This document shows positions 21,901 to 30,887 of a stretch of 64,000 bases of DNA, one piece after another. Origin of the DNA: Diacronema lutheri (taxonomy: Eukaryota > Haptophyta > Pavlovophyceae > Pavlovales > Pavlovaceae); contig JAGTXO010000032.1 of the NCBI GenBank assembly GCA_019448385.1, forward strand, positions 62,001-126,000. Reading direction: 5' to 3'. The stretch's first letter is position 1. Each line of letters opens with the position of its first letter. The notes under the pieces were generated by a model, which was given only the letters and a program-made list of their open reading frames with translations, was not told the DNA's origin and did not search any database. The translations under genes and the position numbers were made by a program.

Positions 21901-23458
21901 GCGCGTCAGGTACGCGGTCTTTGCGACGCGCTTCGACATCTCCAACCGCGTCTTCGACTACGCCGGGCGCGAGCGGCCGCCGGCCGATCTGCCGTGGCAC
22001 GCGCGGCGCTCGTGGGTTGGCCTCGCGCCGCTGCCGCGCGTGCCGCTCCCGGGCCGGCAGCCCGTCAAGTCGGTGGTGACAGATGGCGTCGCCGTGCACG
22101 CCGTCGGGACCGTCCTCGTGCCGAAGGCGCAGGCGCCGGCCGGCGGCTCGGGCGTCCTGCACCGCTGGCGCCGGCCGGACGGGCGCATCGCCGTCGCGCT
22201 CGGCTCCGAGCTGCGGCGGGCGATCGACGTCGAGGCGGCGGTCGTCGTCGCGGCCGACCCGAACATGGGCAACATCACCACCTACTCTGCGCACGTCGGG
22301 CGGGCGGCCGTCTGGCGGCAGTTCACGCAGCGCGCGCGCGCGCGCGCCGCGGGCTTTGCGCGCGAGACGGCCAAGACCAACGCGGCGCGGCGGCGCGTGC
22401 GCACCGACGGGCGCGGCGAGGAGTTCAGCGTGGAGGCGGACGAGGCGCGGCTTGGCGAGGCGCACAGCGCCAAGGTGCTCGACGCGGGCAAATACATCGC
22501 CTTCCACCGCGAGAGCGCGCGGGTGCGCGAGCGCGCCGCCGAGCACGTGTACGACGCGCCGGCGCGCCGGAAGGAGCGCTGGCGGCGCGACAGCGGCGGG
22601 CGGTCCAACGCGGCGCGCGTCGCCGAGGCGCTCATCGCGGCGCACTGTGTCGACGGCGTGACGCGCGACCGGCTGCTCGTGTGCGTGGGCAAGTGGCTGC
22701 GCGACCACAAGGGCGCGCAGCCCAAGGGCGCGCCGCCCGCCTTCCAGGTGGGGCTGCTGCGCGAGCTGCGGCGGCGCGGCGTCGCGGCCGTCTTCGTGCC
22801 CGAGCCGTACACGTCGATGCACTGCTCGATGCCGCGGCTCGCCAAGGGCGGCAGGCTGCAGCGCTGCGGCGCGGAGCTCGCGCAGAACCCGCGCCTGCCC
22901 GTGGCAAAGGGCGGCACGCGCACGGTGCACGCGCTCGTCATCTGCCCGGCGTGCAACGGCGGCAAGAAGCCCGTGCACCGCGACTACAACGCCGCGCGCA
23001 ACATCTTCTACGACGTGCACGACATGGCGGCGCACGCGGCCGGGCGCGACACCACGTCGACGCCTGAGCGCTTTGCCCTCGTGCTCGCCTGGTGGGCGCG
23101 CGGCGAGGTGTGGGAGCGTGAGGAGCGCATGGTGCACGGCGAGGGCGACGACTGCGACGACGAGTGCGACGGCGACGACGAGGGCGACGACGAGGGCGAC
23201 GACGACGACGACGACGATGGCAGCGGCGACGGCGGCGGCGGCGAGGGCGACGGCGACGGCGACGGCGACGGAGGCGGCGGCGGCGACGACGACGATGACG
23301 GCGGGGGAGGCGGCGGCGGCGACGGCGGTGGCGACGACGGCGGCGGGCGCGGCGGCGGTGGCGGCGGCGGCTCTCGCGCCCGCACCCCCGCCCGCGGAGC
23401 TGCCAGCGCCAGTGCCGGCGGCGGCAGCGCGCGCGGGCCGAAGCGCGGCCGGCGTTGA
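9579..23458 (+). CDS. giant multidomain protein: Ulp1-like modules, YqaJ nuclease, chromodomain, Fanzor nuclease
   Basis: One frame is open for 12 kb (to 21,605), then a 128-base phase-0 intron (21,606-21,733; GTGCGC...GCGCAG) leads to the Fanzor nuclease exon. A Met at 9,906 would give about 4,474 residues; splicing from the USP module would make it longer. In order: EQR repeat; Pro/Ala linkers; Cys-protease-like module with GHF, VLVDT and AAQRGATCGL (12,250-12,480), the His-Asp-Gln-Cys order of Ulp1/C48; weaker related modules near 13,120-13,580, 14,300-14,740 and 19,780-20,100; YqaJ nuclease (16,600-17,110: SPRWHDERWEEVTGSK, FSPDGL, VEVKTL, HRDQLQLGMHVLG); Pro-rich linker (18,420-18,560); chromodomain (20,290-20,450: YEVEAVVDERRKAGKK, WRGYDESADTWEPE); Fanzor N-terminal region from about 20,740. 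It could instead be several genes whose frames happen to coincide. Confidence 0.7.
9697..9828 (+). repeat. 9-base GAGCAGCGC tandem repeat encoding Glu-Gln-Arg
   Basis: About 14 copies of GAGCAGCGC (two with GTG for GAG) in frame with the giant coding unit, giving a charged Glu-Gln-Arg helix-like stretch. Copy number is likely to vary between strains. Confidence 0.9.
21734..23458 (+). CDS. Fanzor (eukaryotic TnpB) RuvC nuclease exon
   Basis: This is the C-terminal exon of the giant frame, 574 codons. RuvC-I Asp lies in VVVAADPNMGN (codon 22,256), RuvC-II Glu in VFVPEPYTSMHC (22,802), RuvC-III Asp in HRDYNAARNIFYDV (22,982). Between II and III sits the TnpB-type zinc ribbon; its first knuckle has one Cys in MHCSMP and a second in LQRCGAE, the other is CPAC. 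The exon starts VPRNVRLTANAIWVTLS, continuing LRTHN of the previous exon in phase. All three acidic residues are present, so the nuclease looks competent. Fanzors cut DNA under guidance of an RNA from the element's own end. The C-terminus (from about 23,138) is a run of Asp and Gly ending in a basic PKRGRR that could be a nuclear signal. Confidence 0.88.
   Translation: MPRNVRLTANAIWVTLSDDERKELRARLKALDLRDHDGEPIKWTGTNGNTPPMSDVRVRYAVFATRFDISNRVFDYAGRERPPADLPWHARRSWVGLAPLPRVPLPGRQPVKSVVTDGVAVHAVGTVLVPKAQAPAGGSGVLHRWRRPDGRIAVALGSELRRAIDVEAAVVVAADPNMGNITTYSAHVGRAAVWRQFTQRARARAAGFARETAKTNAARRRVRTDGRGEEFSVEADEARLGEAHSAKVLDAGKYIAFHRESARVRERAAEHVYDAPARRKERWRRDSGGRSNAARVAEALIAAHCVDGVTRDRLLVCVGKWLRDHKGAQPKGAPPAFQVGLLRELRRRGVAAVFVPEPYTSMHCSMPRLAKGGRLQRCGAELAQNPRLPVAKGGTRTVHALVICPACNGGKKPVHRDYNAARNIFYDVHDMAAHAAGRDTTSTPERFALVLAWWARGEVWEREERMVHGEGDDCDDECDGDDEGDDEGDDDDDDDGSGDGGGGEGDGDGDGDGGGGGDDDDDGGGGGGGDGGGDDGGGRGGGGGGGSRARTPARGAASASAGGGSARGPKRGRR
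23138..23400 (+). repeat. GAC/GGC trinucleotide-rich Asp/Gly tract at the Fanzor C-terminus
   Basis: Runs of GAC, GGC and GAG codons, encoding an Asp/Gly-rich tail. The antisense strand is open by composition alone. Confidence 0.85.
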
Positions 23459-23565
23459 CGCACGGCCGAGCCGCGCAGCGGTCGACGCTTTGCGGGCTCT
23501 GCCCAGGTCGCGCGCGGCTGGCGACGCGTGCCGCGCGCGGCACGACCGTGCACGCCGCCACCCGT

Positions 23566-23843
23566 GGCCGAGCGCGCCGCACCAGCCGGCCCGCTCCAAC
23601 CGCCGTGCGGATCACGGACGCTCGCTACGGCTCGTCGGCGCGCGTCACCTGCGCCGGCGGCCACGGCGCCGTCTGCTCCGGCCTCGTCGCGAGCAGCCCG
23701 ACCGCTGCTCGCCGCCCGCACGCCGCCGCAGCAACGCTGCGCGTCGTGCTCCCCCGCTCGCCAAACGCGAAGAGCTCCCTCACAAGGACGTCCTTCCGAA
23801 CGGCCCGCGCTGCACTCGGGGCGCGATCGTGCCCCTGATCGGA
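23566..23843 (+). repeat. dispersed module, copy A, just downstream of Fanzor
   Basis: This stretch matches 36,265-36,533 in the same orientation, starting at GGCCGAGCGCGCCGCACCAG and ending at CCCTGATCGGA, with a few substitutions and short gaps. It begins 108 bases after the Fanzor stop. It has no clear protein meaning. Because TnpB and Fanzor guide RNAs come from the end of the element, it is a candidate guide-RNA or element-end region, but a shared fragment of an unrelated repeat is equally possible. Confidence 0.7.
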
Positions 23844-23867
23844 TTTGGCTTGACCATCTATACCTCT

Positions 23868-24472
23868 GCCCTGAGAGGTCGGGGTGCGCTCCGCGCATGT
23901 GCTCCATGAAGCCAAAGTTGATGCGCAGGAGGCAGAGCATCTCGAGCTCCTCCTCGCCAAGGGGGTGTTGCCGTATGACAAGGAGGGTGTCGCCAAGGAG
24001 CTGCTGCTCGGCTTTGGAGAGCGTCATCATCCCGTCGAGGAACGTCTGCTTGGCCTTGCCCGCCGCCGCCGTTGCCGTCGCAGCTTGGCCGGCCACCAAT
24101 GCCATCGACGCGACGCGCGACGAGCGCGCCACCGCGGAGCGATACAACGATTCCTCGGCCACAGTCGAGGTGGGGTGCTTCGCCTCCATGTGCCTGACCG
24201 CCGGCGTCGTGACCCACGCGCCGTCAGTCCCGGACGTCCTTGTTCTTGACACCGCGGTTCATCTGGATGGCGTGGTTGCAGCGCCGGCCCGCGTCCAAGG
24301 CAAAGCAGCAGACGTGCGCCGGCATGTACGCGGAGTCCAAAACCCTCCCCATGCCATCCGCCATTGCGTGGAGGCGGGCGACGCCCTCGGCTGTGAGCGG
24401 CCGAAAGATTTGCCACACGCTTACCCGTGACGACGGGGGGCGCCGTCGTACAGCAGGCTGGGAACGGAGCAT
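23868..24472 (-). pseudogene. BED-like zinc-finger protein, probably transposase N-terminus, frameshifted
   Basis: Read on the minus strand: VSVWQIFRPLTAEG, then AHVCCFALDAGRRCNH, then TPAVRHMEAKHP. This order (Trp-x-x-Phe, Cys pair, then His-x4-His) resembles the BED finger at the start of hAT-type transposases. It continues with a helical region containing TLSKAEQQLLGDTL and MLCLLRINFGFMEHM. The two halves of the finger lie in different frames, joined near 24,225 by what looks like one small indel, with no room for an intron. No catalytic domain follows. It reads towards Fanzor on the opposite strand. Confidence 0.5.
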
Positions 24473-24659
24473 GCCGGTCCGCGGCGGTCACAGCAGCCAA
24501 GCCAAGAGCTTGCATCGACGTCGGCGTCGTAGTCGCCAGGCTCAGCGTCGACGTCGCCATAGATGTCGATGTCGGCGGCGCCCCCGCCGGCGAACAATCA
24601 TGTCGACGGCATCATGCATTTCCGACTTCCCCAGCCCTGTGCCCCCCGGACTCTCCCCG

Positions 24660-24850
24660 GGGGCTGCAGTCCGGCTGTTTGCCAAACAGTTGGGCCAACC
24701 GAGGCTCAACCAAACAGTTTGGCGGGAGGGTCTGTCGAGCTCCGTCAAACAAACGTTTGGCAAACGGGCTGTTTGGCAAACGCGTTTGCCAAACTGTTTG
24801 GTGTTTGGCCAACACTTAGCCAAACGCCGAACACTGCAAATCCTGGAGAC
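24660..24850. repeat. GTTTGGC/GCCAAAC word array, right copy
   Basis: About a dozen copies of GTTTGGC, GCCAAAC and CAAACAGTTTGG in both orientations. The outer end contains GCCAAACGCCGAACACTG, the reverse complement of the word at the outer end of the left array. Next to it is GCAAATCCTGGAG; the left copy has CTGCAAATCCT at the matching place but in the other sense. Confidence 0.65.
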
Positions 24851-24983
24851 CCCTCAGCTTTTTAAACAGAGCTGAGGCGGACACCGAGCCCAGCGTTTCG
24901 TCATTCTGGTATATGACCAGCCAATCCAGCCCCAGGGCAGCGCCCCCTTATCGGGCCAAATCCGTGCACGAGATGTGCTTGGA

Positions 24984-27900
24984 TCACTCATCCTCCTGCG
25001 GCATGAGGCACATCTCGCGGAGGAACTCAAGGAAAGCCTCGCCGTCGATGAAGCCTTGCGTGCCGTGCATCACTTGCACAAACGCCTGCGGCAGCAGCGA
25101 GTCGCCCACCGACGCGTCGATCCGCTCCGACGCCTCCTGCACCTCCATGAAGAGCGCCTGCACGCTCTCCTCGGGCGCGTCGCGATTGAGGCGCGAGCAC
25201 ATGGCGGTGAACTCCTTGAGCGAGAGCACGCCATCCCCGTTCTCGTCGTACTTGTGCAGCAGCTGCTCGAGGCCCGCATTGACTTTCTGGAGCACGTGCC
25301 GCCGCCGGCGCGCACGGCGGGACGCGCGGCGGCGACGCGTGCTGAGCGCGGCGGCCGCGCCGAGCGCCGCGCATCGCGCGACGCGCGCGATCGCCCACGC
25401 GCGCCAGCCAGCCATGCAAGTGGTGCGCGCACGAGCGTCATATCGTCGAATGCGTCGACGAGCGCGAGGAGGAGGCGATCGACGTTGACGAGCCTGTGCT
25501 CGTTGATCACCTTGTCGCACGCGCGCATCAGCCGCTTGGTGTACGTGCGAAGGTGCCGGTCGCGGATCATGCCCACCGCCTCCGCTGCGGAGATGTCGGC
25601 GCCAGAGTCGTACAGGGGCGAGAGGAGCCTGCCTTCAGCGGCCGTCATCCGCTCGCGCACCTCGTTGGGGAAGAGCGAGGCGATGAAACCAAGGAGCACG
25701 TCGACGCGGCGCGCGGAGGGCGCGTGCTCGAGCGAAAGCCCGCACACTATACAGAAGAGGCGGAGGCGGTCCGACTCGACCGCGCCCTTCACCGCGCCAT
25801 CGAGCAGCGCGCCGAGCGCCGCCATCGCGCGCGACTTGACCGAATAGCGTTGCATCATCCAGATGTACACAAACTGCGCCCACGCGGGGCGCGGGGCGTC
25901 CGCCTGGTCGGCCGCGACGTTCGCCTTCACCTTGTCGTCGTACAGCTCGGCGATTGTCAAGAGGATCTGCGCACGCAGCGGTGGCGGCGGCGGCAGCGGC
26001 GGCGGCGGCGACGATGACGGGACGCACAACGGCGCCAAGCACGTCACGGCACGGATGGCGCGGCACCGGTCGAGTGAGGCGGGAACCGTTGCGCTGCGCC
26101 CGCAGCCAAGCGCGCGGCATGTCGCAGAGACGCACGCGCGCGCATGCGCTTGCGCATGCGGCTAGCCGCTGGACGCCCGCGAGCGCGCGCGCGTCTGCAC
26201 AAGCGCATGCGCTTGCAGCGCTTGCCTGCTCGGAGTCAAGCTCGTCGCCGCTGTTGATGGGCTCATCAGAGGCGAAGCGGCTCCATGCGTCTGCGCGGTC
26301 AAATAGCACCCATGCCGCCTGGTTGCTCTTTGCGGCGAGCTCAAGCACCTCCTTGTGCGTGAGCGGCCGGTCGTCCTCGTCGTCGTCGCCGTCGGGCGCC
26401 TGCGTCGCCTTCGAGACGCCGGCGTTTCCAAGCGCCGAGGCGGGCGAGCGCTGCTGCGCGCGCAGCGCGAGGCGCCGCCTGAGCGTCGCGCGCTCGCGCT
26501 CAGAGAGCCCATGGCCGAGGAGCGCAACGTACTCCTCGTCGGAGAGGTTGTGACGGAATGAGTTGAGCACCTGACGGCGGTGAGGCAAGAATTTAAAAGG
26601 AACGCGGGGAGGGGGCGACGGTCGGGCAAGGGGGGCGCGACGAGCGGTGCGGCCGGGAGGCGACGCGTTTGGAGGCGGCTAAGGAAGGGGAAGGTGGGAG
26701 GGGGGAAGGTGGGGGGGGGGGGGGGGGGGGGGGCGAGGGGGTGATGTGGGGCCACGGGCGATGAGGTACGGGCAGATGCTCACTCGCTGGGCGTGCGTGA
26801 CATGCGCGCCACCATGCGAGGCGCCTGCTTGCTCCGAACGAGCGGCCACGCCGCAACGCTCTGCCAGCAGCGCACGCCCGCACGCAGCCTGGGACCGTTC
26901 TCCCGGCAACCAGCCGCGCGCATGCGCGGGAGTGCGGCGCCCGCCGCGCCCGCCGCGTCCGGCCGCAATGCGGCGCGCACGGCTAACCGATCGTCGGTAC
27001 TGAGCCCATTAAAGAGCGTAATTGCAAAAGAGGCGCCCTCGCCGTTCCACGTCTCGACGACGCAATCGATAAACTCGACCATCTTGCGCGGCGGTAGTTC
27101 CATGAGGACCGCCTGCAGAACGCCAAAATGGCCCGTGCCCGCGCGCAGCGACGTGAGCATCAGCTCGAGCACGTCCTCGGGCGAGAGCGCCTCCAACTGC
27201 TCGGCGACGAGCGCGCTCACGTGGTCGGGCGGCAGCGTGTCGAGCGCGCGCGCGGCGACGCTCAGCTGCTCGTGCGGCTCGAGGCGGGCGAACACTTCGG
27301 AGAGCAGGTGGAGGCGATCCGCCGCATTTACAATTCTGCGGAACTCGGAGACGAGCGGGTTGGGCGCCTGGCGCGGAGGAGCGCGCGGCGCGCGGGGCGG
27401 ACGGCGCAGACGGGCGGCGCGGACGACGCGGACGAGGGCGGGCGGAAGGAAGAGGGGGGGGGGGGGGAGGGGGGGGGCACACCCACTGGCAGTTGGGAAC
27501 TGGGGCGCTCGGAGTGGGGCGACGCGCGCGTTTCCGTCCAAGCACGTGCTGCGCGCGGCCTTTGCTTGACGAGACGGAGCCTGCGGTGCGTGCCCTTTGC
27601 CGCTCCGCTCGCCCCAGTTCCCGACAGCCCTGACTTTCCGCAGACCCGGCATGGGGCAGGGTGGGCGGCGCGTGCCCTGTCCCTCCGCTCGCTCGCGCCC
27701 GCGCATTCTTCGCGTCGCCCACCCTGCCCCGTGCCGGCCCTGCGGACGCGCCCCGCGCACCGCCGCACCTTGTGCGCGCTCTCGTCTGCGATGGCCGCGC
27801 GTAGCACGTGCTTGGACGGAAACGCGCGCGTCGCCGAGCCGTGCAGCCGGTTGCGCGAGGCGGTGAGCGCGGCGTGGTCGCGCTGCATGGCAGCGAGCTG

Positions 27901-28545
27901 CTCGCGCTTCTCCTGCAGCGCCTTCTCGACAGCCTCCACGCGCCCGACGAGCGGGAGCGCCTCGGCGGTGTGCTTGTAAAACAGGGCCTGGATCCGTCGC
28001 ACGAGCTCGGCGCGCTCGGCGCAGTGCGGCTGCACCTGGCGCGCGATCTCGGCGAAGACGATGTCGCGCGCGTCGAGCTGGAGCTGCAGATCGTCGCCCG
28101 CCTCTTCGAGCAGCGCGTCGTACACGCGCTCGAGCTGCTCGACCTCCTCGCGCCCGGTCGGCCGGTCGCTCGGGAAAAGCCGCCGGCCGTTAGGCGCGCG
28201 CACGTGGAAGCGCTCGGGCACGACGGTGGGCGGGATCGCGCCGAAGGGGTACGCGCGATCGGTGTGCAGCGACGACTCGCCCTCCGCGTGCGCGTACCGC
28301 CCGTGCCCGCCCGCGTCCGAGAGCGCCGAGACCTCGGTGCGGCCCAAGCGCAGCTCGTCCGCCTGCGGCTTGAGCAGCTGGCCGCGGAAGAAGCGCACGC
28401 GCTCGCTCGGCTCGAGCTGCGCGGCGGCAACGGGCAGCTGCGTCGGCGAGCGTGGGGCAAGCATGCCGGGCGGCGGCGAGCCGCTCAGGATCGACGATTG
28501 CAGCAGCGGCGCGAGCGATCCGGGCCGAGGCGGCGGCGCGGCCAT
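24984..28545 (-). CDS. axonemal-dynein-light-chain-like coiled-coil protein with EF-hand
   Basis: Five phase-0 exons on the minus strand: 28,545-27,769, 27,367-26,981, 26,570-26,226, 25,966-25,433, 25,286-24,984; 781 residues. Donors read GTGCGG, GTGCGC, GCAAGC (a GC-AG intron) and GTGCGC. Exon 1 has a coiled coil with FAEIARQVQPHCAERAELV, resembling the axonemal dynein light chain / AXDND1 family. The middle exons are helical (LSTDDRLA joined to VLNSFRHNLSDEEY across an intron). The last exon carries an EF-hand loop, YDENGDGVLSLKEF, likely to bind calcium, and a second degenerate hand. This suggests a calcium-responsive flagellar protein; the role is inferred. The start codon is 33 bases from the divergent DoxX-like gene. 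It could be two genes if the 26,980-26,571 intron is wrong. Confidence 0.75.
26709..26733 (+). repeat. poly-G tract (poly-C on the transcribed strand)
   Basis: A run of about 25 G inside the 410-base intron of the EF-hand gene. On the transcript it is a C run some 140 bases before the acceptor; similar C runs precede acceptors in the sterol dehydrogenase gene. Confidence 0.9.
27503..27845. repeat. nested inverted repeats spanning an exon-intron boundary
   Basis: Bases about 27,515-27,565 (GCGACGCGCGCGTTTCCG...) are nearly the reverse complement of 27,787-27,838. The right arm is the end of coding exon 1 of the EF-hand gene, the left arm lies in the intron. A second inverted pair lies inside (CCGGCATGGGGCAGGGTGGG near 27,646 and CCCACCCTGCCCCGTGCCGG near 27,719), and a third (GGGAACTGGGGCG near 27,496 and CGCCCCAGTTCCC near 27,612). 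The primary transcript can fold over the splice donor. Confidence 0.75.
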
Positions 28546-28578
28546 TGCTGCGGGCGAAACGGTGAGCCTCGCCGGACA

Positions 28579-29414
28579 ATGCGCGCGGCGGTGTTCGGCG
28601 CGCGGCGCCCGACGCTGGCAAGGGCGGCGGCGGTGCGCATGGCGATCACCGGCCCGGCGCCTTCCGGCGTGAACATGCTGCCCGTGTGGGAGCAGGCCGC
28701 CGTCTTCGGTGGAACGCTCGTCGCGATCAGCGTCGGCGCGCTGGTGCTCACAGCGCTCCTCTCGGCCGCCGAGCGCGCGCTGCCAGGCACCTTCAAGGGA
28801 TGGAAGTCGACGTGGCCGCTGCTCGGCGCGGTCTTCCTCGCGGCGGGCATCACGCACTTCTCCTTCCACGGCGCGTACGAGGCAATCTACCCGCCGCAGG
28901 GCACGTGGTGCGCGCGCGCCGTTTCCAGAAGTGGCCGCGCGGACCGCACGCGAACCGCGCGCGCACGGCTGACGCGCTGTGGTCGCGCGCGCGTGCGCGC
29001 CTGTCTCGCGTGCCTCGCGCATCCTGCTGCGCGCTCTTCAACAGGGGCGTCTGGCAGCTGCCGGGCAGCGCGGAGTTCCACGTCGCGTGGACCGGCGTGG
29101 CTGAAATTGCGGGGGGAGCTGGTCTTCTCATCGGCGCGGCCGCAGATGCCCTCGGCTTTGCGCGGCTGCGCTGGCTCAAGCCGTCATCGGCGGCGTGCCT
29201 CGCGGCGCTCACGCTCGCGGTCACGCCCGCCAACGTCTACATGTACACACACGGCGCGATGATGGACGGCCTGCCCGGCCCACCCGTGGACGGTCCGATC
29301 CCGGTGAGTGCCCACTTCGCCCGCTTTGCGTTGCAGGCCGTGCTGCTCGCGCTGCTCGCCGGCATGGCGCGCGATGCGAGCTCGGGCCCAGTTGATGACG
29401 AGTTGTCGGCGTAG
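28579..29414 (+). CDS. DoxX-like multi-pass membrane protein
   Basis: Two exons, 28,579-28,907 and 29,045-29,414, with a 137-base phase-2 intron (GTGCGC...ACAG) that rebuilds GTW then GVWQLPGSAEFH. Four hydrophobic segments are visible: after LPVWEQAAVFGG, in LLGAVFLAAGITHFSFHG, in GVAEIAGGAGLLIGAAAD, and near the C-terminus in FALQAVLLALLAGMA. The segment with VTPANVYMYTHGAMMDGLP matches the C-terminal half of DoxX-like proteins. Family function is poorly defined (membrane, redox-linked in bacteria). The first 20 residues are Arg/Ala-rich and could be an organelle-targeting peptide; a second Met 20 codons in is an alternative start. Confidence 0.85.
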
Positions 29415-29513
29415 GAAGTCGCCGCGACTGGCGTCGACAAAATGCCCGAAATCACCGGACGACGCTAACACGGCTTGGCGAGGCACCAGAGTGAACAGGG
29501 TCACTGACGGAAC

Positions 29514-30887
29514 TCACGCTGATCGCGCGCGCGCCCGTGGAGCCGCAGTGCGTCGCGCGGCTTTGTGCCGCGTATCGGCGCGCGCCAGCGCGGACCCCAC
29601 CCGGGCGTGCCACGGGCAACCATGATCTCGTGCCCACTGCAGCACATCCAAGTGGCCGGCTTGTACGGCGGCACCGCATGTGACCTCATCCCACGGGCAG
29701 CCGTGCTCGCGCGCCCAGCGCAGCACCTCCAAATGGCCGCCGGCCGCGGCGTGGGCGCACGTCCGCGCGTTCCAGGGACAGCCGTGCTCGCGTGCCCAGC
29801 GCAGCACCTCCAGGTGACCGCCGGCCGCGGCGTTCATGCACGTCTGCGTGTTCCAGCGGCAGCCGTGCTCTCGCGCCCAGCGAAGTACGTCCAGGTGACC
29901 GCCTGCCGCGGCATTGGCGCACGTTCGCGCGTTCCACGGACAGCCGTGCTCGCGTGCCCAGCGCAGCACCTCCAGGTGGCCGCCCTTCGCGGCGAACGCG
30001 CACGTGCACTTGTCCCAGGGACAGCCGTGCTCGCGCGCCCAGCGCAGCACCTCGAGGTGGCCGGCGAGCGCCGCAAAGGCACACGTGTCCCCATCCCACG
30101 GACAGCCGTGCTCGCGCGCCCAGCGTAGCACGTCGAGGTGGCCGGCCTGCGCGGCCACGATGCACGCGCACTCGTCCCAGGGACAGCCGTGCTCGCGCGC
30201 CCAGCGCAGCACGTCGAGCTGGCCGGCGCGCGCGGCCAAGGTGCAGGTGCCCTCGTCCCAAATGCACCCGCGCTCGCGCGCCCAGCGCAGCACGTCGAGG
30301 TGGCCACCCTCTGCGGCCCGGCTGCACGTGAGTGTGTCCCAGGGACAGCCGTGCTTGCGCGCCCATTGAAGCACGTCGAGGTGGCCGCCGCGCGCGGCTT
30401 GGCAGCACGTCTCGCGGTCCCAGGGACAACCATGCTTGCGCGCCCAGCGCAGCACGTTGAGATGGCCGTTGCGCGCGGCCTGGCGGCACGTCTCGCGGTC
30501 CCAGGGACAGCCATTCACGTGCACCCAGCGGAGCGCATCGATGTTGCCGTTGGCTGCCGCGCGTGCGGGCACCGCGCACGTCCAATCGCAGCCTACTGAA
30601 TGCAGCCACGCAATCACCGAGACGCTGCCGCACGCCGCGGCGAGCTCGAGGTGGTTTGGCCGCCCGCCGCGGAAACCGGGCATCTCCCGCCACGCGTACT
30701 CGACCAGCGCGGGCGAGCGCATGAAGGCCGAGCGCGGCTTCTCGCGCGGCGGCGCCGAGTGCGCGCGGAAGGCGACGCACGCGAGGCGGAAGCACGTCAG
30801 GTCCGCCTCGGCGAGCAGGCCCGCCACTCGGCGCAGGGGGTCCCCCTCCAGGAGGAGGAGGAGGACGATCGGCGCATCCGGCTCCAT
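29514..30887 (-). CDS. GCPW-type ankyrin-like repeat protein
   Basis: About twelve tandem 27-residue repeats of the form HGCPWDxxTCxxAAxxGHLxVLRWARE fill residues 105-430. They belong to the ankyrin-like repeats common in haptophytes, oomycetes and giant viruses, and usually mediate protein contacts. The N-terminus (MEPDAPIVLLLLLEGDPLRR...DLTCFRLACVAFRAH) resembles an F-box, which would make it a ubiquitin-ligase adaptor; that is inference. I chose the Met at 30,887 because upstream codons are not Pro/Leu domain-like; an upstream Met at 30,968 is in frame. The DNA shows a matching 81-base period from about 29,690 to 30,540, with high identity between units, implying recent expansion. No intron seen. 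Confidence 0.85.
   Translation of the reverse strand: MEPDAPIVLLLLLEGDPLRRVAGLLAEADLTCFRLACVAFRAHSAPPREKPRSAFMRSPALVEYAWREMPGFRGGRPNHLELAAACGSVSVIAWLHSVGCDWTCAVPARAAANGNIDALRWVHVNGCPWDRETCRQAARNGHLNVLRWARKHGCPWDRETCCQAARGGHLDVLQWARKHGCPWDTLTCSRAAEGGHLDVLRWARERGCIWDEGTCTLAARAGQLDVLRWAREHGCPWDECACIVAAQAGHLDVLRWAREHGCPWDGDTCAFAALAGHLEVLRWAREHGCPWDKCTCAFAAKGGHLEVLRWAREHGCPWNARTCANAAAGGHLDVLRWAREHGCRWNTQTCMNAAAGGHLEVLRWAREHGCPWNARTCAHAAAGGHLEVLRWAREHGCPWDEVTCGAAVQAGHLDVLQWARDHGCPWHARVGSALARADTRHKAARRTAAPRARARSA

Noticed and set aside
29690-30540. CRISPR or satellite array (81-base period)
   Set aside because: The period is the codon-level copy of 27-residue protein repeats in an open frame.
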